From the NCBI RefSeq assembly GCF_041449215.1, contig NZ_JBGNFV010000001.1, positions 3,613,001-3,677,000 of the forward strand: DNA of 64,000 bases. The letters are read 5' to 3'. Shown one piece after another: positions 45,576-55,280 of this stretch (within the stretch, counting starts at the first letter, position 1; every line of letters begins with the position of its first letter). The position numbers were made by a program, and so were the translations under genes. The DNA comes from Roseivirga sp. BDSF3-8. GTDB lineage: Bacteria > Bacteroidota > Bacteroidia > Cytophagales > Cyclobacteriaceae. The notes beneath the pieces are model-generated. The model was given only the letters and a program-made list of their open reading frames with translations, did not search any database and was not told where the DNA came from.

Positions 45576-48500
45576 ATGGGAGCTATGATGAAAGAGAGGC
45601 CGTTTCTACGGCTATGGGTGAAGGTATGGGTATGTATGCTTTGCCTGTTGGGCGTATTCGGACAGGCTTCTGCCCAGTCTGCCGTGCAGGCCAGCCTGCA
45701 AATCTTTCCGCCCCACAGCGTCTACCTGAGCCACTACAGCCAGCCCGGCAGCCTGCAGGTGCAGATTCTGCTGCGTGACATGACAGAACCCAGCTACCCC
45801 GTACACCTCCGCTGGACCATAGAAGGCCCCGGCATACGGCTCAGCACCCGCCAGGGCTACCAGGGCAACGTCATCACCCTGCAGGGCGGCATGCCCCGCC
45901 TGCTCTCCGCCCCCGAGCTCGCTGGTGGTCTCTCACCCGACGCATTAGACTTCAGCGGCTACGACCGCGGGCAATTTGCCCAGAGCGGCGGCCAGCTCCC
46001 CGAAGGCTTCTACCGCTTCACCGTGCAGGCCTACGACTTCAGAAGGCCCGACGTCCCCCTTTCTGCTCCCGCTACCGCCACCGCCTGGCTCGTCCTGGCC
46101 GATCCGCCCCTGCTCAATCTGCCCGCCTGCCACAGCCAGGTTACCTGGCCGCCCGGCCAGCCTTTGCTTTTCCAGTGGACCCCCATGCACCGGGGCAGCG
46201 GCCTTAGTGGCATCGCCTACGAATTCACCCTGGTAGAAGTGCGCGGCGGCCTGCCGCCCGAAGAGGCCATGCGCAGCCTGCCACCCCTCTACCAGACCGT
46301 CACCCCCCAGACCAGCCTCACCTACGGCCTCGAGCTACCGCCCCTGCAGGAAGGCCTCACCTACGCTTGGCGCGTGCGGGCGCAGCTGGACGACCCGTCT
46401 CTATCTCGACTTGACGCTCGATCGGAGGAAACCTTCAAAAACCAGGGCTACAGCCGGGTCTGCGCCTTTGTGCCCGGTACCCCCGTGGCCGATCTGCCTC
46501 CCCTAAGCGGCCTTACTGCCGAGGCCCTCAGCCACGTACACGCCAGGTTCTCCTTTGCCGGCTACCACAGAGACAACCGCCGTAGCCAGGCCAGCACCTA
46601 CCGGCTGCAGTATCGCCCCACCCACCAGCCCGACTGGCCCTGGCGCAGCGTTGATATCACCGACACTGTCTACATCGCCCGGGAGCTCGCCCCCGACACC
46701 CCCTACGAAGTAAAGGCCGGCGTGGTGCGCAACGGTATCGCTTCCCAGTGGAGCCAGGTCACCGCCTTTACCACCCAGGCCCCGCCTGAGCAAGCCTGCT
46801 ATGATGATGAAGGCCCCCTGCCTGAGATCACCAACCGGGAACCCCTGCCCAATGCCCTGGTCGGTGACCAGATCGCCGTGGGCAAGTTCACCATGCGCCT
46901 GCAGGAGGTCCGCGGTGGCGACGGGGTCTTCAGTGGAAGAGGTACCATTTACGTCCCCTGGATGGGCCTTACCCTTCCCGTACAGTTCGACCGCATTGCC
47001 ATCAACACCGACTACCGGATGACCGACGGGCTCGTCCATGCCCTCAGCAAGCCCCTTGATGAGTGGCGGGAAGGCATAGAAGATTTCTGGGAAGACCGGC
47101 AGCAACTGGCCGATACCACCATCACCGTCTCCGGCTACCTTGAAACCGTTACCCTGAAAGAACCGGCCGAAGGCAATAACGAAGCGACCACCGACTCACG
47201 CACCTACGTTGTCACCCTGGCCAGCGGTGAGACCATTGAGATCCAGCAGCCCCCCGGCCAGAGTGTAGCCGTAACTGACAGCCAGGGCCGCACCATCGTC
47301 ATCGATGAAGAAGGCCGCATAGGCCCCATCCTCGAGCCGGAGGCAGACACGCCTGTACTCGCCACTGGCGACCGCATCAGCCAACCCGTCTACTTCACTG
47401 CCTACGAGCACCAGCACTACGGCTTTGATACCCAACTGCATGACGCCTACACGGAGCACTATGAAAGCCTTCCCCTGAGCGAGGATGAAAACAGCGAATA
47501 CCCTATCGCCTGGAAAGCCTTAGCCACCGGGCAGACCGACAGAGTCACCCTTAAAGGCGATACCACCGGCCTGAAGCTGATTACCCAATCTGGCCAGCCC
47601 GTACCGGTGCTTGAAAAGACCGGTGACGACCTGTACACCATCCTGCTCACCGGCCAGGGAGACAAGGAAGAAAGCTACCTGCAGGCCATACGCACCAATG
47701 CTGAAGACAGCACTGAGAGCCTCAGCGGCCAGCTCAACACCGTCAGCTACGCTCCCCAGCAACTCACCCTGAAGGTAGTGCCCGTCAACGGCGCAGGCTA
47801 CATGAAGCCCGGTGGTGGGAAAGACATCCTCAAGGCCCTGAAAGCCACCTACGGCCCCGCCGTAGTCAACTCGACCGTCATCTATGATGATGCCTTTACC
47901 GCCGACTACGACACTGACGGCGATGGCGCTTTGGACGATGGGAGTACCGGCATGCTCTCCAACTACACCCCTGAGATGAGAAAGCTCATCAGGAGCTATG
48001 AGCAGGCGCATAAGACAGAAGACGGCACCTACTACCTCTTCCTGGTCCACACCCCCAAAAGCGCCATAGACGAAGACGGAACGGACAACGCCAGGGCCGG
48101 CTTTATGCCCTACAAGCGCCAGTTCGGCTTTATCTTCACCTCCCGTATCGGTAACCCCGACCACTTCGACAAGACCATCGCCCACGAGCTCGGCCACGGC
48201 GCTTTCCGCCTCCCGCACACCTTCGTGGAGACTCCCGCCCTGGAGGAGTGGGCCACAGACAATCTGATGGACTACACCTTTTTCGGCACCCAGCTGCACA
48301 AGCACCAGTGGGACCTCATCCACAACCCCCGGCCCGTATGGGGCCTGCTCACAGGGGATGAGGAGGTTTCTGCCTTTGGTGAAGGACCGGGAGGCATCTG
48401 CCTGGGAGACGAAGAAGCCATCCGGACACTCAACAGCCGGTATACCCATTTCTACCTGCCCGACGGCCGCATCCTCGATACCCGGGGCAGCCTGCAGGTA

Positions 48501-51248
48501 TCAGGCTTCTTCCCTTATAGCGCTGATGAACCCCAAGCTACCAGAGGCACCGTGTTTTCCCTAAGGCCGGAAGCATACGACTACACCCACGTCTACACCT
48601 CAACCGAAGAAAAGAACACCACCTATGGTTTTGGCCTGAAAATCACCTCCACAGGCCTGAGTACTATAAAAGCCGAAAACCTCACCCTGCCGGAAAGCTC
48701 CGATAAAGCCGTCAGAGTAAGGATCAATAAAGAAGGCCGTGCCATAGACGTGCTGGACCAGGCCGGCAGCCTTGTAGAAACCATTCCCTTTACCCGGGAC
48801 TGCGCCTGCAACGAAGTCACCCCCTCTGAAGCGCAAACCTTTGCCTTCGATGACCATACCAGCCACTACGTAGACAAAGCCCGCGATTTAGGGAAACCCG
48901 TAACCGGCGCTATCCACCACACCAGCGAAATCATCCATGCCCTTTTAGCCAGTGTCAATGCGCAAAAGCCCACCCATGCAAAAGATGAGGCCTTCCTGGG
49001 ACACATCCTCGCCGATAAGCTCCTCACCTACGAAGCATTTAATGAAGGCCGTAAGTTCTATGTCGCCCCGGTTGAGGTAAATACCCTGTCTTTGAGCCAG
49101 GCCTCGTGGGACCAGGTAGCCCGGACCGTCTTTGAGGAAGCCTCCCTCACCGCCGATGACATACTGATCACCGTCCCCTATGTCCGGTGTAGTGGTATCG
49201 GCAACGACCTGGGCGAGTACTTCTTCATGCCCGGCCTCGCCTACGGCGACAATATCCGGATTGACCACAGCCAGCTGAAGAAAGGGCAATACAAAAACAC
49301 CCAACGGGTGGCCAGCTTCCAGGCCGGCATCATCAGCCCGGTGGAAGACTTTGTCGTCGATGTATTCCGCCACACCGCCAAGAAGATGCTCCTGTACAAG
49401 GCCATCTACAATGCCTCCAATACAGTAGAATGCATTGAGATACGGAAAGACGATGTCTCCGGGCAGGCCTTCAACAAAACCATCCGCCTCTACTACCAGA
49501 GCTCCGTAGACCACCTGGCGCAGTTATTAGAAGAGCAGAAAGCCGAACTTAAGAAAGCTGAAGATGACCTGAACCGCTTTCTAACCAACCCGCAGCTACC
49601 AGCCAGCCGTAAGCGGGAAGCGGCCCTTGCCACAGAAAGACGATTGCGGGTACTGAAGGTCACCCATGCAGAAGCCAGGCTTGCCTTTATCCGGGCCCAG
49701 TCCCAACGTAATACCCTTACTCCCTACCAGTCAGCCTATTTTGACCTGAAAATAAGGGAACAGCACCTCGATCAGCCCTTTGAGCACCCTAATATAGAGG
49801 GGCTTGAGCTAGCTCACACCTTCGGTCTGGCCTATATCTACAGCGATGCGTTCAATGACCTGCGGGAGAGGCTGGCCTATAGCGATGAAGACCTCAGTAC
49901 TATAGACTGGGAAGATGCCTGGGCCTTCACCGACAAGACTGACTATATACTGAAGCAGTACGACCAAACCGTCTATAACTCCATAGACGGAGCTTCAGTA
50001 GCGCTGGGATGTTTCGGACTTGACTTTATCGCTGATGGAGTAGGGCTCGGCTATTCCCTGTTCAGAGGTGATGTAGTCCAGGCAGGCGGCTACTCCGTCG
50101 GTGTACTGGTCATTGGTCCCGAGGGCGTGGTCATTGCCAAGGCCTCGGTATCCGCCCTGGTGGTTCTCATCACCAAAAACGGACTCGAAGAAGGCGGGGA
50201 ACAACTGGGCAGGAGAGCCCTGCTCAAGCTGGGCCAGAAGTATGCAGACGAAGGCGTGATCAGCCGTGAAGCCTTCGCAGAGCTGCAGAGTCTTGAAGAA
50301 AGAGAGCTGGCCGCCGCCCTCAAGGCAGCGCTCAGTGGCAGAAGGTTACCCGGTGAGTTACCCTTCCTGAGCCAGCTCCATGAGGAGGCACTAAGCACCG
50401 TAAGCCGATGGGACGAAGCTGTCTACCTGAAGCTTGAAGACGACCTGGCCAGTAACCCGGCATTTTCTGAGAAATTTTTCAATCTTGCGAATACTGATCC
50501 GGGGGTGGTTGAGGCGTGGAAGGCTGTCGGGGTGGATGCTAATCTAAGGACGAATACTAAGTTCTTAGGTAATATATCTGGTTACAGTGATGACTTGTTA
50601 AAACAGTTAAATGATGACTTACTAAATCCAAAATGGGCAGAGGAGTTAAAGGCACTATTCAAAGATAATCCAAACGATGTAACTAATATATGGAAGCAGC
50701 TAAAAGAGGATCCTTTATATGCCTGGGAGGTTAGTAAGACAGGTGATGCTAGTTGGCAGAAATGGAGTAAGAGGGAATTCTTTAAAGAGATTACGGCTAA
50801 GGGAAAAGCATTTGAGAGGTTTGTGGAAAGTAATATCAGTTCTTTAAGGACAAAATTGTTAAATAAGTATCCTAATCTGGATATAAGTCAGTATGAAATA
50901 TTTACTCAGGTTCAAATAAAAACAGGGTTAGGATCAGAACACTTTGTAGCTGATATCGTCTTGGTGAAAAAGAAAGCAGATGATTTTGGTCAAATAGTTC
51001 TTGATAAGAACCACGTGGTCGTGTTAGAAACAAAATTGAGTTTAGCAACTAACCTTACTACTCCTCAAGGAAACGCACTCGCAAAAGTACAGTCTAACTC
51101 GAATACTTTTGAGGTTAGAAGTGTTTCAAAGCAAAATGTTAATGGTTTTACTATCATGAATTCTGACAATTTAATAATCACCGATTTTATTAAGGTGTAC
51201 AGTGACGGGAATGGAAGTGTTATCAGTGATGTTGTTTCACTAAAATAG
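45576..51248 (+). CDS. Giant polymorphic toxin: secreted FN3/metalloprotease protein with PD-(D/E)XK nuclease tip
   Basis: 1890 aa. Signal peptide to about residue 34 (VCMLCLLGVFGQASAQ). Beta-rich and FN3-like modules to ~400, a conserved module near 430-500, HExxH metalloprotease around residues 870-881 (HELGHGAFRLPH) with a NLMDY met-turn-like element, coiled coil ~1310-1390, a hydrophobic pretoxin stretch ~1505-1530, and from ~1635 a different A/T-rich tip. The tip has Glu1747 (KAFERF), Asp1793 (VADIVLV) and Glu1818/Lys1820 (LETK), the PD-(D/E)XK nuclease core. A compact unknown gene follows 4 bases later, as an immunity gene would. Family: Bacteroidota contact/exported toxins with exchangeable tips. 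Secretion route not evident (no T9SS tail). Confidence 0.85.
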   Translation: MGAMMKERPFLRLWVKVWVCMLCLLGVFGQASAQSAVQASLQIFPPHSVYLSHYSQPGSLQVQILLRDMTEPSYPVHLRWTIEGPGIRLSTRQGYQGNVITLQGGMPRLLSAPELAGGLSPDALDFSGYDRGQFAQSGGQLPEGFYRFTVQAYDFRRPDVPLSAPATATAWLVLADPPLLNLPACHSQVTWPPGQPLLFQWTPMHRGSGLSGIAYEFTLVEVRGGLPPEEAMRSLPPLYQTVTPQTSLTYGLELPPLQEGLTYAWRVRAQLDDPSLSRLDARSEETFKNQGYSRVCAFVPGTPVADLPPLSGLTAEALSHVHARFSFAGYHRDNRRSQASTYRLQYRPTHQPDWPWRSVDITDTVYIARELAPDTPYEVKAGVVRNGIASQWSQVTAFTTQAPPEQACYDDEGPLPEITNREPLPNALVGDQIAVGKFTMRLQEVRGGDGVFSGRGTIYVPWMGLTLPVQFDRIAINTDYRMTDGLVHALSKPLDEWREGIEDFWEDRQQLADTTITVSGYLETVTLKEPAEGNNEATTDSRTYVVTLASGETIEIQQPPGQSVAVTDSQGRTIVIDEEGRIGPILEPEADTPVLATGDRISQPVYFTAYEHQHYGFDTQLHDAYTEHYESLPLSEDENSEYPIAWKALATGQTDRVTLKGDTTGLKLITQSGQPVPVLEKTGDDLYTILLTGQGDKEESYLQAIRTNAEDSTESLSGQLNTVSYAPQQLTLKVVPVNGAGYMKPGGGKDILKALKATYGPAVVNSTVIYDDAFTADYDTDGDGALDDGSTGMLSNYTPEMRKLIRSYEQAHKTEDGTYYLFLVHTPKSAIDEDGTDNARAGFMPYKRQFGFIFTSRIGNPDHFDKTIAHELGHGAFRLPHTFVETPALEEWATDNLMDYTFFGTQLHKHQWDLIHNPRPVWGLLTGDEEVSAFGEGPGGICLGDEEAIRTLNSRYTHFYLPDGRILDTRGSLQVSGFFPYSADEPQATRGTVFSLRPEAYDYTHVYTSTEEKNTTYGFGLKITSTGLSTIKAENLTLPESSDKAVRVRINKEGRAIDVLDQAGSLVETIPFTRDCACNEVTPSEAQTFAFDDHTSHYVDKARDLGKPVTGAIHHTSEIIHALLASVNAQKPTHAKDEAFLGHILADKLLTYEAFNEGRKFYVAPVEVNTLSLSQASWDQVARTVFEEASLTADDILITVPYVRCSGIGNDLGEYFFMPGLAYGDNIRIDHSQLKKGQYKNTQRVASFQAGIISPVEDFVVDVFRHTAKKMLLYKAIYNASNTVECIEIRKDDVSGQAFNKTIRLYYQSSVDHLAQLLEEQKAELKKAEDDLNRFLTNPQLPASRKREAALATERRLRVLKVTHAEARLAFIRAQSQRNTLTPYQSAYFDLKIREQHLDQPFEHPNIEGLELAHTFGLAYIYSDAFNDLRERLAYSDEDLSTIDWEDAWAFTDKTDYILKQYDQTVYNSIDGASVALGCFGLDFIADGVGLGYSLFRGDVVQAGGYSVGVLVIGPEGVVIAKASVSALVVLITKNGLEEGGEQLGRRALLKLGQKYADEGVISREAFAELQSLEERELAAALKAALSGRRLPGELPFLSQLHEEALSTVSRWDEAVYLKLEDDLASNPAFSEKFFNLANTDPGVVEAWKAVGVDANLRTNTKFLGNISGYSDDLLKQLNDDLLNPKWAEELKALFKDNPNDVTNIWKQLKEDPLYAWEVSKTGDASWQKWSKREFFKEITAKGKAFERFVESNISSLRTKLLNKYPNLDISQYEIFTQVQIKTGLGSEHFVADIVLVKKKADDFGQIVLDKNHVVVLETKLSLATNLTTPQGNALAKVQSNSNTFEVRSVSKQNVNGFTIMNSDNLIITDFIKVYSDGNGSVISDVVSLK

Positions 51249-51252
51249 TTTT

Positions 51253-51948
51253 ATGATGAATAGAAATACCTTTATCAAATCTTTGACAAAAAGTTTTAAT
51301 TGGCTTCTAGCTTTGGGTTATGAATTGAGGCAAGTGGAAACAAGTATTTATTTTGAGAAACACTCTAATAATGAGGTACATTCCATCAACTTCTTTTGGT
51401 CAGAATATGACGTGATAAAAATACAAGGAGTTTTTGCATTAAAAAGGTTCAATTTTATTGAATCGATTATTGAACGGATAACAGGTAATCTTGATTACAC
51501 GATACACAAAAAATGGGAGGGAACTATACCAAAAGAATTTGCAGCAGAAGCTAATGGAGTAACTCTAACGGATGCTTTTTATCTATCTGACAAAAATCAA
51601 ATAAAGTTGTTTTCGGAAATTATAGAGGGATTTTACAATAGCGAAGTGCAGCCATTCTTTAACAATTTCAATTCTATTGAAAATATTTTGTATTGGTTAA
51701 ATACAAATGAAACTCCGGACCATGTAAAGCTTTTAGTAAGTAATAATAACTCAATGATGTTAAGGAAGTTGATAATAATGAAAGAGAGTAATTCAAGTGA
51801 TTATCATAGTCTATACGAAAAATATAGAGACTTTTTAGAGCAAAAAAATAGGCAAAGGGAAAGTCCTTATACCGAAATGTATGATGAATTCATCAAGTTT
51901 GATGAGTATTTTAACAAACACCAAATAAAGTCTGATAGAAAGGTTTAA
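51253..51948 (+). CDS. Presumed immunity protein for the nuclease toxin
   Basis: 231 aa, 4 bases after the toxin stop, with an A/T-rich composition like the toxin tip. No signal peptide, so cytoplasmic. Mixed alpha/beta with many aromatic and acidic residues (FFWSEYDVIKIQGVFALKRF, WEGTIPKEFAAEANGVTL). No known immunity family was recognised. It is assigned by position and shared composition; a separate 3' gene of other function cannot be excluded. Confidence 0.65.
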   Translation: MMNRNTFIKSLTKSFNWLLALGYELRQVETSIYFEKHSNNEVHSINFFWSEYDVIKIQGVFALKRFNFIESIIERITGNLDYTIHKKWEGTIPKEFAAEANGVTLTDAFYLSDKNQIKLFSEIIEGFYNSEVQPFFNNFNSIENILYWLNTNETPDHVKLLVSNNNSMMLRKLIIMKESNSSDYHSLYEKYRDFLEQKNRQRESPYTEMYDEFIKFDEYFNKHQIKSDRKV

Positions 51949-52085
51949 CTTTTTTAATGAGGCATGATTCATAATAGATCGAATTTTTGTCTTAGCTATA
52001 AAGCATCCATATGAAAAAAGACTATTTAAGTCTGTCTTTCAAGGTGTTCCATTAATAGTAAAGCAACTAACTTAAAGAGGAAATA

Positions 52086-52154
52086 ATGTATAAGGATTTC
52101 GATTATGAATCATTCAAGTGGCAGGCTCGCAGAAACCTGTATAGCAATTGGTAA
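52086..52154 (+). pseudogene. Truncated gene start (22 codons) abutting an IS end
   Basis: The frame starts at ATG 52086 and ends at a TAA formed within the IS-end segment at 52151. The N-terminal peptide is rich in aromatics and charges and is typical of the start of small cytoplasmic proteins. Its downstream part is missing. Confidence 0.35.
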
Positions 52155-52270
52155 CACTCCCCATCTATTAGACCACCAGTTTGTTAGTCTTAGTTGAATT
52201 AGGCAGCCGGTTTGAACAATTCGACAGCCAATACCCTGATGCCTTCTTTTGTTGTTATACTTCGATAAAC
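52151..52270 (-). pseudogene. C-terminal fragment of an IS3-like transposase with its IS end
   Basis: The minus strand encodes KYNNKRRHQGI, the conserved end motif of IS3/IS481-type integrase-core transposases, then after a 1-base shift VELFKPAA and a stop. The element end follows (52151-52176), starting with the tgg/cca ends. Only ~120 bases remain. Confidence 0.6.
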
Positions 52271-52326
52271 CACTAACCCCCTATCTTTCCCTTTGGTATA
52301 ATCTATCAATCGTTTTATTTAATGCA

Positions 52327-52884
52327 ATGGCCGACCAGTCACCGATAATTTTCAATCGCTGGAAACATTACTGGCAGCATTACATAGCGGTGCTTAATGG
52401 GGAAGTACACATCTCCCCGCAGCAGTTTTTCCAGGGCCTTAAGCTTACCGGTGATAATCTGATGGATATGTACGAAGGTCCACTAACCGAGGGTGTCCTT
52501 CGGGAAGAGGTACTTGCCTGCCTGGAAGTGCAGGACTGTCTTGCTCCTCTTAAGTATGACGAATGGATAGGGCAGGGTAGGGGGTACCAGAGTCTTACAT
52601 TGAGTGACGGCTCTCACTGGGTACTGCGGCGGGGCCATCATTGGGGAGCGTATATTCACATTCACCCCGGCCGCTACTCACCCCATACTTTCCGGGTTAA
52701 AAGCACTTCACTCAAAACCGCCACTGCTTTTCTTTTCCTACACCCTGATCAAAATGTACCTTCGCTTCACCTTCTCAATGATGTCCGGCAAAGATACCTA
52801 AACCTGTCTCCCTTAAAAGATGACCGGGCCGGGACCGCTATTTTCCTGCTGATCCAAAAGCTTCAGCGAGAAATCACTCCCTGA
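52327..52884 (+). CDS. Hypothetical protein
   Basis: 185 aa from the ATG at 52327 (MADQSPIIFNRWKHYWQHYI); a longer frame from 52249 runs into the IS remnant and is rejected. Soluble, with many aromatics; visible segments include GLKLTGDNLMDMYEGPLTEG, SDGSHWVLRRGHHWGAYIHIHPGRYSP and a helical tail. The HIHPGRYSPHTFRV region is suggestive of a beta-strand domain but no named family is recognised. Confidence 0.6.
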   Translation: MADQSPIIFNRWKHYWQHYIAVLNGEVHISPQQFFQGLKLTGDNLMDMYEGPLTEGVLREEVLACLEVQDCLAPLKYDEWIGQGRGYQSLTLSDGSHWVLRRGHHWGAYIHIHPGRYSPHTFRVKSTSLKTATAFLFLHPDQNVPSLHLLNDVRQRYLNLSPLKDDRAGTAIFLLIQKLQREITP

Positions 52885-53252
52885 TTCTAGTGTAATTTCC
52901 TGACCTATCAATTGTATAAATCTGGATAAAAATAAGTAATGAATTGGGGGTAAACCCTCAATTCAGATAATTGTATCTATCTTTTATTGGGCTTAATTAT
53001 TTCATAAACTTTCAATTTTAACATAAAATTAACCTGACGCCAGTCCAGTGTAATTTGATTAAAATACAGGTTGTTGGTCGTAAATATTGTTAAATAAGGC
53101 TATAACTTCCAATAGGTCAATTTCAATAAGTATTAATCATATACTTACATTATATGTTATAACAATCATGGGGGTGTGTTAATGTTTTTTTTGATTGAAA
53201 TTTGTAGTCGGGAAAGAGAAAATCTCACACTTATTCAATCTACTTATTATTT
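52885..53252. other. A/T-rich intergenic region
   Basis: 368 bases, strongly A/T-rich, between the hypothetical gene and the secreted glycosidase. No gene. Probably the promoter and leader of the glycosidase. Confidence 0.35.
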
Positions 53253-55148
53253 ATGAAAAGTTTATACCAGCTAACCCGGCTATTTATGGTTGGTTTGTTG
53301 TTACTAACCAGCTATGTTTCACACGCTCAAACCGTGACCCGCAGTGGGAGTGGATTTGTTCTAAACGGAGGCTCATATCAGTTTATTGGTACTAACATGC
53401 GTGAGCTTGCCTACCAAAGTAATAGTGCCATTACCACCTACCTTACCGATGCACATAATGCCGGTAATAAGGTCATCAGGATTTACATCTCGCGAAATGA
53501 TACCGATAAGTTTGGTGCTGCCTCCAAGCTTGGTAACCTTCTCAATCTTGCCAGTCAGGTGAGTACTGATCTGAGGTTTATCGTAGTGTTTACCGACTTT
53601 TACCAGTCCAGTAATCACTATGTTCCTGGTGATCAGAACTATTTCATTAGTGGTCTTCTTAAAAATGCCTCATGGTATGATTACGCCTATCAGTACAATT
53701 ACCTGCCCTACGTACAGCATGTAGTGCAGCAGTACAGCACCGATAGCCGTATCTTTGCCTGGGAGCTTGGTAACGAGATTGCCAGTGAAAACACCAATAA
53801 AGCGTATATGCTTAATTTTGCCTATAATGTAGGTAGCTGGATCCAGAGCAACTCATCACAGATGGTGACCACAGGCTTCATTAATACCAGCCATGCCACC
53901 TGGAACGGATCATTCAACAGCACCACTGCTTACGAAGTCTATGTTTCTTATAATGGGCAGAGCAGCCCCTTCGACTTCGCCACCCTTCATTACTATGATG
54001 AAGACTTTGGTAATGGCGCACATGATAATGAGCTGAACTACCTCCGCTATAATGTAGGCAAGCCCTTTATTATAGAAGAAGTGGGCTTTACGGGTGGTCT
54101 TAAAGACCAGAATGCGACCGATTGCTATGGTATGCCCATATTCAGAGGCAAATACTGGTCTTACGGAGGCGTTACCCTTCAGGACGGTAAATCCAACCGT
54201 GGCCCTGCCATGCAGTCAGCCATAGATAAGTTCTTTAGCTTTGGAGCTGATGGTGCACTGTCATGGTCTTATGCTCCCTATACCTACGCTGTACCTTACG
54301 GTGATGCATGCCGTGGTGTAGACCGTGAGAACCATAATGATACCGACTTCTACGCCATCAAAAACTATCTGTCAGGCAAGGCGGCTGGCCTTCCTAATGG
54401 AGGTTCAGGCTCCCTTACCAATGTGGCTACCAGTGCCTCATTATGGTCTCAGACCAGCCAGTACAGCAGCACCTACAGCGGATGGAAGGCATTCGACGGG
54501 CTTACCAACACTAAGTGGACCACAGACGGCTCATACCCTACCAGTAGCTCAATAGTGCTTAACCTGGGCCGCAGCTATAACATCAAAAAGTTCACTATGA
54601 AGCACGCCTCTACCGGTGGCGAGTGGACCTCTATGAACACCGAGCGCTATTCGCTGCGCTTCTGGAATGGAAGTGCCTGGCAGGATGCCGTATATAACTA
54701 CTACAACAGCGGCCAGCAGGGTACCACTTCTCACAATGTGAATATCAATGCGCAGTATGTACAGTTCCTGGTGCATGACCCGAACTTTGTGGGAGATAAC
54801 TATGTGCGCCTGCCCGAATTTGAAGTATATGCCCCCAGCGGTAGCCGTGAAGAGATTATCACCACCACGGCCCCTCCCAGGGAGCTTACAGGTACCAGCC
54901 TTGTAGGTGCCTATCCTAACCCTGTGGATCAGGGCAAGGTTACCTTCACCATGCTGGCTGCAGAAGACGGTAAGGCCGTGCTTAACCTGACCGATATGCA
55001 GGGACGTACCGTCAGAAGCTTCAGCACACAAGTGACCAAAGGGGTGAATGACGTGTCTATGGACATTTCAGACCTGGAGACCGGTATGTACATTTACCAT
55101 ATTGAAGGTGAAGACAAGTCCCAGTCTAAAAAGCTGATTGTACGCTAA
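53253..55148 (+). CDS. Secreted GH5-like glycosidase (mannanase-type) with F5/8C module and T9SS sorting domain
   Basis: 631 aa. Signal peptide MKSLYQLTRLFMVGLLLLTSYVSHAQ. Catalytic domain to ~380: YQFIGTNMRELAYQSNSAI, RIFAWELGNEI (acid/base Glu) and PFIIEEVGFTGG (nucleophile Glu), as in GH5 beta-mannanase-like enzymes. Residues ~385-525 are a discoidin-like carbohydrate-binding module (SGWKAFDGLTNTKWTTDGSYP). C-terminal T9SS domain: GAYPNPVDQGKVTF, ETGMYIYHIEGE, KKLIVR. Export across the outer membrane by T9SS and attachment at the surface; likely beta-mannan or similar glycan substrate. Confidence 0.88.
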   Translation: MKSLYQLTRLFMVGLLLLTSYVSHAQTVTRSGSGFVLNGGSYQFIGTNMRELAYQSNSAITTYLTDAHNAGNKVIRIYISRNDTDKFGAASKLGNLLNLASQVSTDLRFIVVFTDFYQSSNHYVPGDQNYFISGLLKNASWYDYAYQYNYLPYVQHVVQQYSTDSRIFAWELGNEIASENTNKAYMLNFAYNVGSWIQSNSSQMVTTGFINTSHATWNGSFNSTTAYEVYVSYNGQSSPFDFATLHYYDEDFGNGAHDNELNYLRYNVGKPFIIEEVGFTGGLKDQNATDCYGMPIFRGKYWSYGGVTLQDGKSNRGPAMQSAIDKFFSFGADGALSWSYAPYTYAVPYGDACRGVDRENHNDTDFYAIKNYLSGKAAGLPNGGSGSLTNVATSASLWSQTSQYSSTYSGWKAFDGLTNTKWTTDGSYPTSSSIVLNLGRSYNIKKFTMKHASTGGEWTSMNTERYSLRFWNGSAWQDAVYNYYNSGQQGTTSHNVNINAQYVQFLVHDPNFVGDNYVRLPEFEVYAPSGSREEIITTTAPPRELTGTSLVGAYPNPVDQGKVTFTMLAAEDGKAVLNLTDMQGRTVRSFSTQVTKGVNDVSMDISDLETGMYIYHIEGEDKSQSKKLIVR

Positions 55149-55179
55149 AAACACTACTATTAATAAACTCTTTCCTGTT

Positions 55180-55210
55180 AAAGCCTGTGGCATATGCTAC
55201 GGGCTTTTGT
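55180..55210 (+). terminator. Terminator after the glycosidase
   Basis: Imperfect stem aaagcctgtggcatat / atgctacgggctttt, 31 bases after the stop, with a T-rich tail. Confidence 0.75.
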
Positions 55211-55225
55211 TTGCTTACCCGACAT

Positions 55226-55254
55226 AATAAAAAAAGCTGCTCCGGGGGAGCAGC
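55226..55254 (-). terminator. Terminator for the RiPP precursor transcript
   Basis: Minus-strand stem gctgctcc / ggagcagc with a 3-base loop (55236-55254) followed by a T run (plus-strand A run at 55229-55235). It lies 27 bases after the stop of the second precursor gene. Confidence 0.8.
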
Positions 55255-55280
55255 CTCTTGTCATTAGAAGTAAACAGGTA

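Larger units (their letters stand above)
51949..52326. other. Decayed cassette remnants after the immunity gene
   Basis: 378 bases with fragments. A 22-codon ORF at 52086-52154 starts MYKDFDYESFKWQARRNLYS and is cut off where an IS end begins. A minus-strand IS3-like transposase tail follows. Together they suggest a further toxin or immunity cassette broken by an IS. Confidence 0.5.

Noticed and set aside
47520-48449. 309-codon antisense frame inside the toxin gene
   Set aside because: GC-rich codon bias of the toxin gene leaves the opposite strand open; the sense frame has signal peptide and clear domains.
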